In this document: piece after piece, positions 26,868 to 34,631 of the stretch
Numbering within the stretch: position 1 is the stretch's first letter
Layout of the letters: every line of letters starts with the position of its first letter
NCBI GenBank assembly: GCA_023898385.1
Contig: CP060220.1
Span: forward strand, 1,178,001 to 1,242,000
Source of the DNA: Pseudobdellovibrionaceae bacterium
GTDB lineage: Bacteria; Bdellovibrionota; Bdellovibrionia; Bdellovibrionales; UBA1609
Length of the DNA: 64,000 bases
Reading direction: 5' to 3'
The notes under the pieces: generated by a model
Databases searched by the model: none
Told to the model about the DNA's origin: nothing
Seen by the model: only the letters and a program-made list of their open reading frames with translations
Translations under genes and position numbers: made by a program

Positions 26868-27664
26868 TAACTTGACCGGCCACTTTGTGTGGTCTTTCGA
26901 ATAGGGGTTTTACACTGCTGGCAAGGTTCACCCTGCCGACCATATACGGCCAATTTGTTTTGAAAGTACCCTTCGCTACCGCCAGCTTGTCGAAAATCGC
27001 GCAGGGTTGTGCCGCCACACTTTATAGCATTTTTAAGCACATGAGTGATGGCTTTTGCTAATGAATCGTAACGAGACTTAGAAACTTTGCCAGCGGCAAC
27101 GGCCGGGCGAACTCCTGCCCTGTATAAGGCTTCTGAAGCGTATATGTTTCCAACGCCTACAACTACAGCTTGATCCATTATGAAGTTTTTCACAGCCCCT
27201 GTACGCCCCATGGATTTGTTTTTTAAGTAGGTCCCAGAAAACGCCTTCGCATCTAAAGGCTCTGGACCCAGATGCCCCAACCATCGACTTGATACGACCT
27301 TATTGTGAGGCAGCCAATCCACATAGCCAAAACGCCTGGGATCATTAAACGCCAACCGAAGTCCGCTTTGCAAATAAATATAAATATGATCGTGGCGGCG
27401 CTCATCACCCACCGGAGCCTCACGCCAGGTTCCTGTCATTCCCAAATGATTGAGAAATACACCATCCGGGGTTTCAAACAAGAGGTATTTGGCCCTTCGC
27501 TTGATCGCTGTGATTGGCAAGCCCTTAAGTGAACCCGCAAGCTTTGGTGGCACGGGGAACCTCAGGTCAAATCGCCGCACCTCCACTTTTTGAATATGCG
27601 CTTGCCGGCCAATAATCTGCTCTAGTCCACTTCGTACAGTTTCTACTTCGGGGAGTTCGGGCAT
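26843..27664 (-). CDS. mutM: Formamidopyrimidine-DNA glycosylase
   Basis: A 273-aa base-excision repair enzyme that removes oxidised purines such as 8-oxoguanine and nicks the abasic site. The N-terminus MPELPEVETVR provides the catalytic Pro and Glu after Met removal; AIKRRAKYLLF carries the conserved Lys; the helix-two-turn-helix region GVGNIYASEALY and a C-terminal zinc finger (CQQC...CPQC) are intact. The integrated element ends exactly at its first codons, so its promoter and ribosome site (AGAGGACAA before ATG) now come from the element rather than from the original chromosome. Coding sequence appears unharmed. Confidence 0.96.
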   Translation of the reverse strand: MPELPEVETVRSGLEQIIGRQAHIQKVEVRRFDLRFPVPPKLAGSLKGLPITAIKRRAKYLLFETPDGVFLNHLGMTGTWREAPVGDERRHDHIYIYLQSGLRLAFNDPRRFGYVDWLPHNKVVSSRWLGHLGPEPLDAKAFSGTYLKNKSMGRTGAVKNFIMDQAVVVGVGNIYASEALYRAGVRPAVAAGKVSKSRYDSLAKAITHVLKNAIKCGGTTLRDFRQAGGSEGYFQNKLAVYGRQGEPCQQCKTPIRKTTQSGRSSYWCPQCQS

Positions 27665-27666
27665 TT
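27649..27666. repeat. Left attachment site (attL) in the 5' end of mutM
   Basis: CGGGGAGTTCGGGCATTT at 27649-27666 matches CGGGTAGTTCGGGCATTT at 58044-58061 in 17 of 18 positions; the 13 bp AGTTCGGGCATTT are identical. On the minus strand both copies read ATGCCCGAACT-CCCG, the start of mutM. The bases left of the core are mutM coding sequence, those right of it belong to the element. This defines the integrase-proximal boundary; the exact crossover base cannot be fixed. Confidence 0.82.
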
Positions 27667-27700
27667 GTCCTCTAACTTATTGTAATTATTAACTTTTAAT

Positions 27701-27735
27701 ATGGGTGAAACTCCAAATACTCACCCATACTCACC
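27701..27735. repeat. Left-end repeats, possible integrase arm sites
   Basis: Two direct copies of ATACTCACC (27717-27725 and 27727-27735) lie immediately past the integrase stop, and ATGGGTGA at 27701-27708 is an inverted match to TCACCCAT at 27721-27728. The same ATACTCACC unit recurs at the other end of the element (57896-57922). Short repeats flanking the core are typical arm-type sites of tyrosine recombinases; function inferred. Confidence 0.55.
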
Positions 27736-27737
27736 TT

Positions 27738-28955
27738 TTAAGACTCTGTACCATTTTTATAGCGAAGAAGCGAGACAACATTAGCTGTGTCATGCTCACC
27801 TTTTTGCTTTCTAATATGTTCCATCACCTTAATGGCCACTTCCTTTTGATCGTCTTCATCACATTTTGAATAATGATCAGCAAGCTTAATATCTTTATGT
27901 CCTGTCATTGCAATAACAGCATCAAGTCCACCTCCCACTTTACGTGCTAGCTTGGCCATACCGTGCCTAAGAATGTGGGTTCCGCTATAAGGAACACCAC
28001 TTTTTCTTTGGGCCTCTCGGTAATTTACTTGCACAGTACAGTAGTTAATGGGGGAGCCTTCAACATGAAAAACAAAATCATTTTTGGGCATTTTAAAGGC
28101 TTTTCTACGAATTAAGATTTCCAGTATTTCGTCTGTAATATAACAGACTCTTGGTTCTTTGTTCTTAGGAAAAGGTTTTAACTCCAAATAGGTTTTATTC
28201 GTCATGTCCCAGATACAAGTATGCTTGATGATCATACGACGATTTTTAAGATCAATATTTGACCATTGTAGTCCCGCAATTTCTCCAACTCTGCCTGCCG
28301 TATAAAATTGCATCATCGCTAAATCTCGGTACAAAGGTTTTAAGTATTCAAAAAATAAAAAGGCATCTTCCAGATTGATCTGCTTTTTTTTATCAGGCAC
28401 GGGCTTTATAAATCCTAATTTTTTGTGTTTTCTTTTAATAGGACAAGTAAGTAAAACGGCTTCTTTTTCAAACTGTTCACTTTCTTTGTACCAATTAAAA
28501 ATAGTGACAAAAAGATTAAGTTCATTGTTGAGGTTGCAACGTCCAGCTTTTCCTCTGCCTGAGCTTTGATAAAAATCAGATTTATAGTGTTCAACTAAAT
28601 TGTTCACCCATGAAGTGATTCGGGATGGAGTGAGGCGGTCCATGGGCAAATGCTCAATGGATTGCCAAGGTTCGTATCTTCTCTTCCAAATGGCCTTAGT
28701 GCTTGTGGCCAATGTAGGAAAATGAACCTTTTGCATAGTCTCCCAAACTTGTTTAAGAGTTGAGTAATCAGATACTCCTTCTTCGAGTGCTACACCATTA
28801 AAACGTTTTCTCCATTTTTTGGCTTCAAAAAGTGAAGAAAAAGTCTCTTGAACAACTTTACCGTCAATCTTTTTTCTGGCCATAAAGTTACCAGTGGCAA
28901 TATGCTTATAAATTCCAGAAACGCCTTGTAGTTTTCTATAACCTTTTATACTCAT
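27738..28955 (-). CDS. int: Tyrosine recombinase (integrase) of the element
   Basis: A 405-aa integrase with an N-terminal arm/core-binding part and a catalytic domain carrying the complete set: Arg222 (TAGRVGEIAG), a Lys in the beta-hairpin region, His327-x-x-Arg330 (HILRHG), His353 (TGHKD) and Tyr362 (DHYSK). It catalyses site-specific integration and excision, here at the mutM start. Its stop lies directly beside the left-end repeats and its start overlaps the excisionase-like gene by four bases. Being last in the long leftward operon, it could be driven by the transfer promoter, linking excision to conjugation. Confidence 0.95.
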   Translation of the reverse strand: MSIKGYRKLQGVSGIYKHIATGNFMARKKIDGKVVQETFSSLFEAKKWRKRFNGVALEEGVSDYSTLKQVWETMQKVHFPTLATSTKAIWKRRYEPWQSIEHLPMDRLTPSRITSWVNNLVEHYKSDFYQSSGRGKAGRCNLNNELNLFVTIFNWYKESEQFEKEAVLLTCPIKRKHKKLGFIKPVPDKKKQINLEDAFLFFEYLKPLYRDLAMMQFYTAGRVGEIAGLQWSNIDLKNRRMIIKHTCIWDMTNKTYLELKPFPKNKEPRVCYITDEILEILIRRKAFKMPKNDFVFHVEGSPINYCTVQVNYREAQRKSGVPYSGTHILRHGMAKLARKVGGGLDAVIAMTGHKDIKLADHYSKCDEDDQKEVAIKVMEHIRKQKGEHDTANVVSLLRYKNGTES

Positions 28956-29176
28956 TTTCGTTCTCCTTTAATCCAATAAAGGATTTCACTAGGAACAAAA
29001 AAGAGCTTTCTTCCACATTTTCTATAAGGGATTGATCCTTCACTTACTAAGTTATAGATCGTTCCTCTTTTGTATGTCGTAAACTGACATACTTCTTCTA
29101 TCGTCCATATTAACTTGTCAAAGAGCACATTACGGTGATGAGTTTCTTCACCGCTCTGTTGTTTAATATCTATCAT
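28952..29176 (-). CDS. Excisionase-like helix-turn-helix protein
   Basis: A 74-aa protein with a MerR/AlpA-type DNA-binding domain (WTIEEVCQFTTYKRGTIYNL; SEGSIPYRKCGRKLFF) ending in WIKGERK, the size and pattern of recombination directionality factors. It directly precedes and overlaps the integrase gene (ATGA), as expected for a xis-int pair. It probably steers the integrase towards excision; a purely regulatory role is the alternative. Confidence 0.8.
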   Translation of the reverse strand: MIDIKQQSGEETHHRNVLFDKLIWTIEEVCQFTTYKRGTIYNLVSEGSIPYRKCGRKLFFVPSEILYWIKGERK

Positions 29177-29225
29177 TTTAACCTCTAAATCAAGTAAAAA
29201 TTATAAGTTAACTATTTGTAATTCT

Positions 29226-29657
29226 TTACTTTTTAGACTCCATGGGGGCGTCGCAAAGGGCCTTGTTTAAACTGTTCTGAGGGCGGCTACTTTTTGTTTT
29301 ACGCTGTTTTTTTACTTTTCGAGAGCCACTTTGAGCTGTTTTTACAAGTTCATCAAAATTGATTTCAGAGCCGTTCTTCTCTGCTTCTAAAAACTTTTGA
29401 TAAATCCACTTTGCCTTTTGCTTTCCCGTTAATTTTTCTTTTTTAATTTTATCTAAAATTGATGGAGCTAGAATTTCATCTAGCTCCTCCAAGAGAAAAT
29501 TTAAAAGATCATTTCGTTTAATATTAACCATGCCATGAAATTCTTGTTTGATTTGACTCATCCAGTTTTCAGTCATTTGTTGAGCTTTTCTTGATAAGCT
29601 TAATCGGCTGCTATCCTGAACTCTTCTCTTTTTAGGTCTTGTCGTCTCGTCACTCAT
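29226..29657 (-). CDS. Basic protein of unknown function, possible DNA-processing accessory
   Basis: A 143-aa, strongly charged, largely helical protein (Lys/Arg-rich ends, central segment MTENWMSQIKQEFHGMVNIK). The start at 29657 is chosen because GGAG lies six bases upstream and it overlaps the preceding stop (ATGA). No catalytic motif and no family I recognise. Its place between the transfer genes and int/xis, and its basic nature, would suit a relaxosome or DNA-binding accessory, but this is only positional inference. Confidence 0.6.
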   Translation of the reverse strand: MSDETTRPKKRRVQDSSRLSLSRKAQQMTENWMSQIKQEFHGMVNIKRNDLLNFLLEELDEILAPSILDKIKKEKLTGKQKAKWIYQKFLEAEKNGSEINFDELVKTAQSGSRKVKKQRKTKSSRPQNSLNKALCDAPMESKK

Positions 29658-30058
29658 TTCTGACTCCATGTACTTTGTTCTTCAATGACATACTCCCAAT
29701 GGCCTCGAATAAATCTCTTGCCCTGAATTTTGTCCTCAACCCATACTCTTTTAATTTTAGGGCGAGTTAAAAGAGGAATAGTTTCTTTAGAGCTTGTTAA
29801 AAGCTTTTGTTTTTGTTCTTTGGCTTTTTTGTTTTTGTTAGTTTTATAGGCTAAGTACCCAATGCCAGCTCCTAAAGCTGCACCAATAAGTAATCCTTTA
29901 TTTGTATTTTTGTGACGTTCATGGCCTCTGCTATGTGCGTTTCCCATAAGCCCACCACTGGCAGCGCCAACTGCTGCACCAGTGATCAAACTATCCTTCA
30001 ATGAGGCGCACCCTGGAAGAAGTGATAATAGGGTTAGTAGTATAATTAAATTTTTCAT
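29654..30058 (-). CDS. Glycine-zipper lipoprotein
   Basis: A 134-aa lipoprotein with lipobox LPGC (Cys17) and two glycine-zipper helices (TGAAVGAASGGLMGN; GLLIGAALGAGIGYLAY) followed by a charged tail. Glycine-zipper lipoproteins sit in the outer membrane; within a transfer operon it could fill the VirB7-like lipoprotein role that is otherwise missing, which is inference. Overlaps both neighbours by four bases, so it is part of the transfer operon. Confidence 0.75.
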   Translation of the reverse strand: MKNLIILLTLLSLLPGCASLKDSLITGAAVGAASGGLMGNAHSRGHERHKNTNKGLLIGAALGAGIGYLAYKTNKNKKAKEQKQKLLTSSKETIPLLTRPKIKRVWVEDKIQGKRFIRGHWEYVIEEQSTWSQK

Positions 30059-30462
30059 GATTTCTCCGTTAATTGATTTGTTGATTTAGATGTGGAATTG
30101 AAAAATTCTCCACCAAAGATTCTTACCCCCAAGTAATAAAGGTAAGCTTTTGCTTTTTTTAAGAGTTTAAATAAAGAGTTGTCACGATCTTCATTGATAG
30201 CAATGAACATATTTTTTAAAAATATTTGATCAGCTATTTTTCGATACTCTTTTACTTCTCCTAGTGAATACATATAGTCGTGAATATTACAAACTTTGGT
30301 AATATTTGTTCCTAGTAAGGAATCAGGAACTAGGTCACCAATAAGTCCTTTTGATCCACAACCATTTGTCTGTTTAGATTTAGACGAGTTGTTCCAATAA
30401 CTATAGGGAGCAAGGTAGCTTCCATTTTGAGTGATTCTGTTGGGTAATGATGAAATATACAT
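30055..30462 (-). CDS. Phospholipase A2-like protein in the transfer operon
   Basis: A 135-aa protein with the pattern of secreted phospholipase A2: NGCGSKG (33-39, like the calcium-loop NGCG), CNIHDYMY (58-65; Cys then His61-Asp62 dyad) and ADQIF (77-81; equivalent of the second catalytic Asp78). The usual Cys before the Tyr of CxxHDxCY is Met64 here. No signal peptide is obvious. PLA2 hydrolyses the sn-2 ester of phospholipids; in a conjugation operon it might help cross or disrupt membranes. The assignment rests on short motifs only. Confidence 0.5.
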   Translation of the reverse strand: MYISSLPNRITQNGSYLAPYSYWNNSSKSKQTNGCGSKGLIGDLVPDSLLGTNITKVCNIHDYMYSLGEVKEYRKIADQIFLKNMFIAINEDRDNSLFKLLKKAKAYLYYLGVRIFGGEFFNSTSKSTNQLTEKS

Positions 30463-30470
30463 AATAATCC

Positions 30471-31355
30471 TTATTCAGTGGCAGTTTTGAGATGTTGGTT
30501 TAATACCAATGTTTCTCTGTCATTTCGGTAACGTAAGCGATCATTTAGCATGAGTTTGTGTGTATCTTGATACAGGGGTTGTACATGGTTGATACCGGCT
30601 TTGTTATAAATGAGATCAGCAATTGTAGTATCTGCATTAGGGCCATAGACAACCTTGCTTTGCCATCCTTGTTTAAAATAATCCTTTAGCATGACCATGT
30701 TATGAACTTTATTTTTATCAATGGCCTTTTCTATAGTGGAAGAAAGCCTTCTTTGGAGCCCTTTACCTTCAAGTATCCATAAAACTAAAAAGTTAAGCTT
30801 GAACTCAGAGTAAAAGTCTACAAGCTTTTCTAATTGAGCAGTTGTTTTACGACTTTTTTCTAATTCAATGGCAATAGTGGTTTTATGTTCTCCATTGGTC
30901 ATTCTCATGTAGCCATCAGGTCTATGAGCTTCAGGATTGGGGACCCATGCCGGTAGATCTTCAATATGATAGCGTCTTAGCTGCTGCTCTGTAATGATTT
31001 GAACGTTTTTAGGTTGTTCAATTAAAAATTCTCCAAGGTGAATGGCTGAACACCAAAGGTCGTGTCTTATATTTTCTGACCTATACCCCGACTCTTTAAG
31101 CTCTGGAAGAAAGTCAATAATGGCTATAAAACCTTTTTTATCCAACATCCAAACCGGGTTCTTGCCATGTATGTCTGTTCTTACCTGTAAAAAGCCGTGT
31201 TTTCTAAGCCTATTCAGGCGATTGTAAGCGACTTCTGACTTTACGTTATGAAAATATTTATAGTACAGGCTGGCAGTAGAGGCCACCTTCCACTTCCATA
31301 GGTGGATGAGCATGGGGATGTCTCGATGGTCATTTAAAATCAATCGTCCTTTCAT
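30471..31355 (-). CDS. Replication-relaxation family protein
   Basis: A 294-aa protein: N-terminal winged-helix region (VASTASLYYKYF; AYNRLNRLRKHGFLQV), then an alpha/beta core with RPDGYMRM and, after a beta strand, AIELEKSRKT, resembling a degenerate PD-(D/E)xK nuclease-like fold seen in the replication-relaxation family. Members accompany plasmid and ICE coupling proteins. Here it lies directly after an FtsK-like ATPase. With no known relaxase in the element, it is the best candidate for a DNA-processing protein. Family match fairly clear, catalytic role uncertain. Confidence 0.68.
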   Translation of the reverse strand: MKGRLILNDHRDIPMLIHLWKWKVASTASLYYKYFHNVKSEVAYNRLNRLRKHGFLQVRTDIHGKNPVWMLDKKGFIAIIDFLPELKESGYRSENIRHDLWCSAIHLGEFLIEQPKNVQIITEQQLRRYHIEDLPAWVPNPEAHRPDGYMRMTNGEHKTTIAIELEKSRKTTAQLEKLVDFYSEFKLNFLVLWILEGKGLQRRLSSTIEKAIDKNKVHNMVMLKDYFKQGWQSKVVYGPNADTTIADLIYNKAGINHVQPLYQDTHKLMLNDRLRYRNDRETLVLNQHLKTATE

Positions 31356-31372
31356 TTGTATCTCCCTAAATC

Positions 31373-32845
31373 TTAAAGCCCGTGTTCGCTGTCAGTGTTA
31401 ATGTCTTGAGTGCGCTGAGTTTGAGTTGATTTCCCTTTTACCTTTTTGTAGTGCTGAGAAAGCAATTGAACAGCTTGATCTTCGCTAAAGAAGGGAGTTT
31501 GAATTTCAAATTGATCCGAACTATTCTGCCAAATGGCACGTCCTTTAATATTTGGAAGTTCAGCAGCTCTTTTGCTATCCATAACTGTCATGCTTGAGGC
31601 ATTGTTAGGCAGGCGAAAACAAACTTTTCCAGTGAGGTTGGACTTCGTCTGCGGATCTAAGGCAAAACGGTCAGGACGTTGGGTGGCAATAATAATATGC
31701 ACACCAACAGCTCTCCCTTGTGCCGCAATTTTTGAGGAATGTCTTCTTGCTTTTTTGACATCTTCTTGAGTCGCATGAGCACCAACCATAAATAAATCAA
31801 AAGCTTCATCCACGACAATTACATGACGGTCAAAATTGACTGAGAGATAGCGATCTGATGGATATTGGATGTCATTTTTATCAAGTTTTTTGAAGGCAGC
31901 GATGTCTTTACAACCATTGAGTTTTAATAACTCCATTCTTTCCTCAATAGTTTTTTCAGCAAGATTTTTTAAAACACCCAAGGAAGATTTCACATTGCAT
32001 TTTACTTTCACTCTAGGGAGGTTTTCAAAAATTTGAAACTCAAGTCCACCTTTAAGATCTATCAAATCAAGTGAGTAATTCTTGTTCTTCAAATATAAGG
32101 ATGTGATCAATTGACGTAAAAAGGTTGATTTCCCCATGCCGGTTTGACCAGCAATAAGAAGGTGAGGTGTATCCTCCAGTTTGGCAAATAATTGTTTTGA
32201 CCTGCCTTTACCCACCAAAAAAGAATCCGAATGAATTTGATCAAAGTCTTTAAGATTAAATAGCTCTTCTAACTGAGAGTGTGAGTAAATAATATCAATG
32301 GTGCCATTTTTTCTGTTTTCAGTAATCTCGTCGATAAAAACTTGTAATCCACTTTCAAGATCACTTTTTGAACCCTCAAACTTTTGTAGACTTTGTCCGG
32401 CTTTTGAAAGACGCATTCGCCTTGTAAATTTATCAATCGGCCTATCAAAAATAAAACTCGGGAGCTTTCCTGTAAGGCTTTTAAGCCCCGAGTTGGTGAA
32501 AATCTCCGTGAGTTGTTTGATAAGCCTAAATTTTAAAACCACTTGGTAGGTACCCCATGCCCATAAAGGAAAAAAAGTTATAATCATACGATAAATAAGC
32601 GCTGAGCCTTCACTTGGGTATAGAGCTTCTAAATCAAGTCTTTGATATATGAAAAGATCTAATCGAAAGATTAGGCCCATTTGTAAGACTAAGCTTGCAA
32701 GTAAGCAGTGAAATATGGGGGTTCTTTTAGACTTAATTCCATCTACTGTTTCTAACAATGGCTGAAGAAATATGAAACTAATTGCCTTCCACAGCCTGTG
32801 AAAATCAATATTTTGAAAATTATTTTGTGTTTTGGATTTTGTCAT
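31373..32845 (-). CDS. FtsK/SpoIIIE-like ATPase, probable type IV coupling protein
   Basis: A 490-aa protein: two hydrophobic helices in the first ~110 residues, Walker A GQTGMGKST near residue 237, Walker B HVIVVDEAFDLF near 342 and a following IIIATQRPD motif characteristic of FtsK/SpoIIIE/TraD-type DNA translocases. In conjugation such hexameric pumps deliver DNA to the secretion channel. It sits between VirB10 and the replication-relaxation gene, the expected place for a coupling protein. Confidence 0.88.
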   Translation of the reverse strand: MTKSKTQNNFQNIDFHRLWKAISFIFLQPLLETVDGIKSKRTPIFHCLLASLVLQMGLIFRLDLFIYQRLDLEALYPSEGSALIYRMIITFFPLWAWGTYQVVLKFRLIKQLTEIFTNSGLKSLTGKLPSFIFDRPIDKFTRRMRLSKAGQSLQKFEGSKSDLESGLQVFIDEITENRKNGTIDIIYSHSQLEELFNLKDFDQIHSDSFLVGKGRSKQLFAKLEDTPHLLIAGQTGMGKSTFLRQLITSLYLKNKNYSLDLIDLKGGLEFQIFENLPRVKVKCNVKSSLGVLKNLAEKTIEERMELLKLNGCKDIAAFKKLDKNDIQYPSDRYLSVNFDRHVIVVDEAFDLFMVGAHATQEDVKKARRHSSKIAAQGRAVGVHIIIATQRPDRFALDPQTKSNLTGKVCFRLPNNASSMTVMDSKRAAELPNIKGRAIWQNSSDQFEIQTPFFSEDQAVQLLSQHYKKVKGKSTQTQRTQDINTDSEHGL

Positions 32846-32848
32846 TTA

Positions 32849-33724
32849 TTATCCTTTGCTAAATACAACAATGATTTCAGTACCTTTTTTAACTTCAATG
32901 ATTGTCTGTTTGTTTTTAAGTTCTTCTAGTTCTTGTTCGGCCATACCAAGTGCAGCCGTAGAGGCTCCATTCATCAAGGCATTCTCCAATGAGGGCTTTT
33001 TGACCGCTACGCCACCAATATTTTGATTGCTTTGCATGGTCTGAAGTGCTCCAGCGACACCAAGGCCAGCACCTGCTAAAAGTTTTTTAGAGGTTCTACC
33101 AATAATGGAGCCTTTTAAGCCTAAAATTTCATCATCTTGATCATAGGCATTGGCAAGAATATCTTTACTTACACCATCACTTAATACAGCTTTGCTAAAA
33201 ATAACAATAAGTCTTTCATCAGTGGAAGCTCCTTTGCCCCAAATGATACTTCCTTCAGGGAGATAAACTTCACCGTTAAAGCTGAGGTCTTCAATAAGTT
33301 TGGCCTTTACAGGTCCATTTGTTCCGCCTGTAATCAATTTAGCTCTTGCTTGTGCTCCTAAAGGGATTTTAAGCTTTTCATCTCTTGAAACAATCGAAAG
33401 CTTTTCAATTTTCATTTTTTTCTTTTTGTTAGTTGTTTTTGCTTTCTTTTTAATTTCACTGTAAGACTCCAGTTCGATAGTGACAGAGGCATTAATCTCA
33501 CTTGGCGGTTTAATAGTATTACTTTTTTTAGGAACAACTGTGGGGTCTTCTTGAAAAAGTAAAACAAGGGTAGTTAGTATAAAAAGCGTGGCGATACCGT
33601 ACTTAGTGTATTCGCTTTTAAAAACCAGCTTATTTCCCTCTTGCCGATAGAAGATGCCTTTGGCCCATTGGGTTTTATATCCATTGTCTTTAGTGACTTT
33701 AACTTCACTTTCATTATTCGACAT
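32849..33724 (-). CDS. VirB10/TrbI-like secretion channel protein
   Basis: A 291-aa inner-membrane-anchored periplasmic protein: cytoplasmic N-terminus, transmembrane helix ~42-57 (YGIATLFILTTLVLLF), a Lys-rich linker, and a beta-barrel-type C-terminal domain with the VirB10 pattern (IPLGAQARAKLITGGTNGPV; LPEGSIIWGKG; GSIIGRTSKK). The start at 33724 is chosen because GAGG lies upstream and the overlap with the previous gene is then only 11 bases; a longer frame would be antisense-like. It should span the envelope and energise the channel. Confidence 0.82.
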   Translation of the reverse strand: MSNNESEVKVTKDNGYKTQWAKGIFYRQEGNKLVFKSEYTKYGIATLFILTTLVLLFQEDPTVVPKKSNTIKPPSEINASVTIELESYSEIKKKAKTTNKKKKMKIEKLSIVSRDEKLKIPLGAQARAKLITGGTNGPVKAKLIEDLSFNGEVYLPEGSIIWGKGASTDERLIVIFSKAVLSDGVSKDILANAYDQDDEILGLKGSIIGRTSKKLLAGAGLGVAGALQTMQSNQNIGGVAVKKPSLENALMNGASTAALGMAEQELEELKNKQTIIEVKKGTEIIVVFSKG

Positions 33725-34085
33725 ATTTGGCCTCAACTGTTTTTTCTTTTGGATAGAGAACGACCACAATATCGTCGGAATGGGAGGTTGTAGTGATGAG
33801 CTTAAAGGCACAACGCTTTTTTCCAAGATAGACAAAGAAATTGGCCCATCCATTTGATTTCAGGGCCTTTATACCGATGTCCTTATCAATGTATTGAAAA
33901 TCAAAGTCATTTTTCCCAGGCAACGAGTGTTTTGGTTTCTCGGGAAATTGCATGATCATCACATTGTTGAAAGGAACTCGAATGGTTTTTGGATATTTCT
34001 GGGGACAAGTAATGTATCGTGCTTTTCCAAAAGAAGGACTTGCAAATCCCAAACTAAAAAACATTAAGATCAGTAGTGTCTTCAC
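33714..34085 (-). CDS. VirB9/TraK-like periplasmic channel component (short)
   Basis: A 123-aa exported protein (signal peptide ~1-20, ending FG-K). The segment TIRVPFNNVMIMQFP and the later ALKSNGWANFFVYLGKKRC resemble the N-terminal domain of VirB9/TraK/TrbG proteins. It lacks the C-terminal part present in full-length VirB9. Position between TraE/VirB8 and VirB10 genes supports the assignment. It overlaps the VirB10 gene by 11 bases and the TraE gene by one. Confidence 0.65.
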   Translation of the reverse strand: MKTLLILMFFSLGFASPSFGKARYITCPQKYPKTIRVPFNNVMIMQFPEKPKHSLPGKNDFDFQYIDKDIGIKALKSNGWANFFVYLGKKRCAFKLITTTSHSDDIVVVLYPKEKTVEAKYVE

Positions 34086-34627
34086 TATTTGTCTCCTTTC
34101 TTTTTAGGTTTGATTTCTTCTATTTTTGTTAAAATAAGCCCATAAGGATTAGTTTCTGTGCGTGGTTTTGACTCAAGTTTGATTAAGAGCTTTGTTGGAA
34201 ATGCAGAGCGAACATTTTTTACTGAGTACAGTCTGTCTAAATCAACAACAATTTTATTGTCATTGAAACTTGTGTTTTGAACGACAACAGTTTGCGTAAT
34301 ATCTTTTTCTGACAATAGTCTTTGCTCAGACTCCCTACTTTTTAACTCTTCAGGTGTAAGAAAACCTTCTATGGGCATTGTATTTGAATTCAGCCTTTGT
34401 CTTAAGGCCAGTTCAACAAAGGTGATCATTTCCTGTCTTGTGGCTTTGGCAGAAGCTAAATCAAGTGATTTGGAGTAACAGCCACGCTCAATTACAAGTG
34501 GTTCAGCAAGAGAAAGTTTCACCAAAGAAAAGCCTAAAAAGAGTGTACAGACCGCTAGTGTTAACAAGGCGACTTTCAAATTAACATTTTGTTTGGCCAC
34601 TTGGGCCCATGCTTGGGTAAACTTCAT
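34085..34627 (-). CDS. TraE/VirB8-like assembly factor
   Basis: A 180-aa protein with an N-terminal membrane helix (~18-40) and a periplasmic alpha/beta domain, matching TraE of F-type systems in length and order (LALRQRLNSNTMP; VVVQNTSFNDNKIVVDLDRL). These NTF2-like proteins nucleate assembly of the channel. Its stop overlaps the start of the VirB9-like gene by one base (TAATG-type junction). Confidence 0.75.
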   Translation of the reverse strand: MKFTQAWAQVAKQNVNLKVALLTLAVCTLFLGFSLVKLSLAEPLVIERGCYSKSLDLASAKATRQEMITFVELALRQRLNSNTMPIEGFLTPEELKSRESEQRLLSEKDITQTVVVQNTSFNDNKIVVDLDRLYSVKNVRSAFPTKLLIKLESKPRTETNPYGLILTKIEEIKPKKKGDK

Positions 34628-34631
34628 AATT

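Noticed and set aside
33725..33853. N-terminal extension of the VirB10-like protein
   Set aside because: It overlaps the VirB9-like gene by ~140 bases and gives a sequence without family resemblance; ATG 33724 has GAGG.
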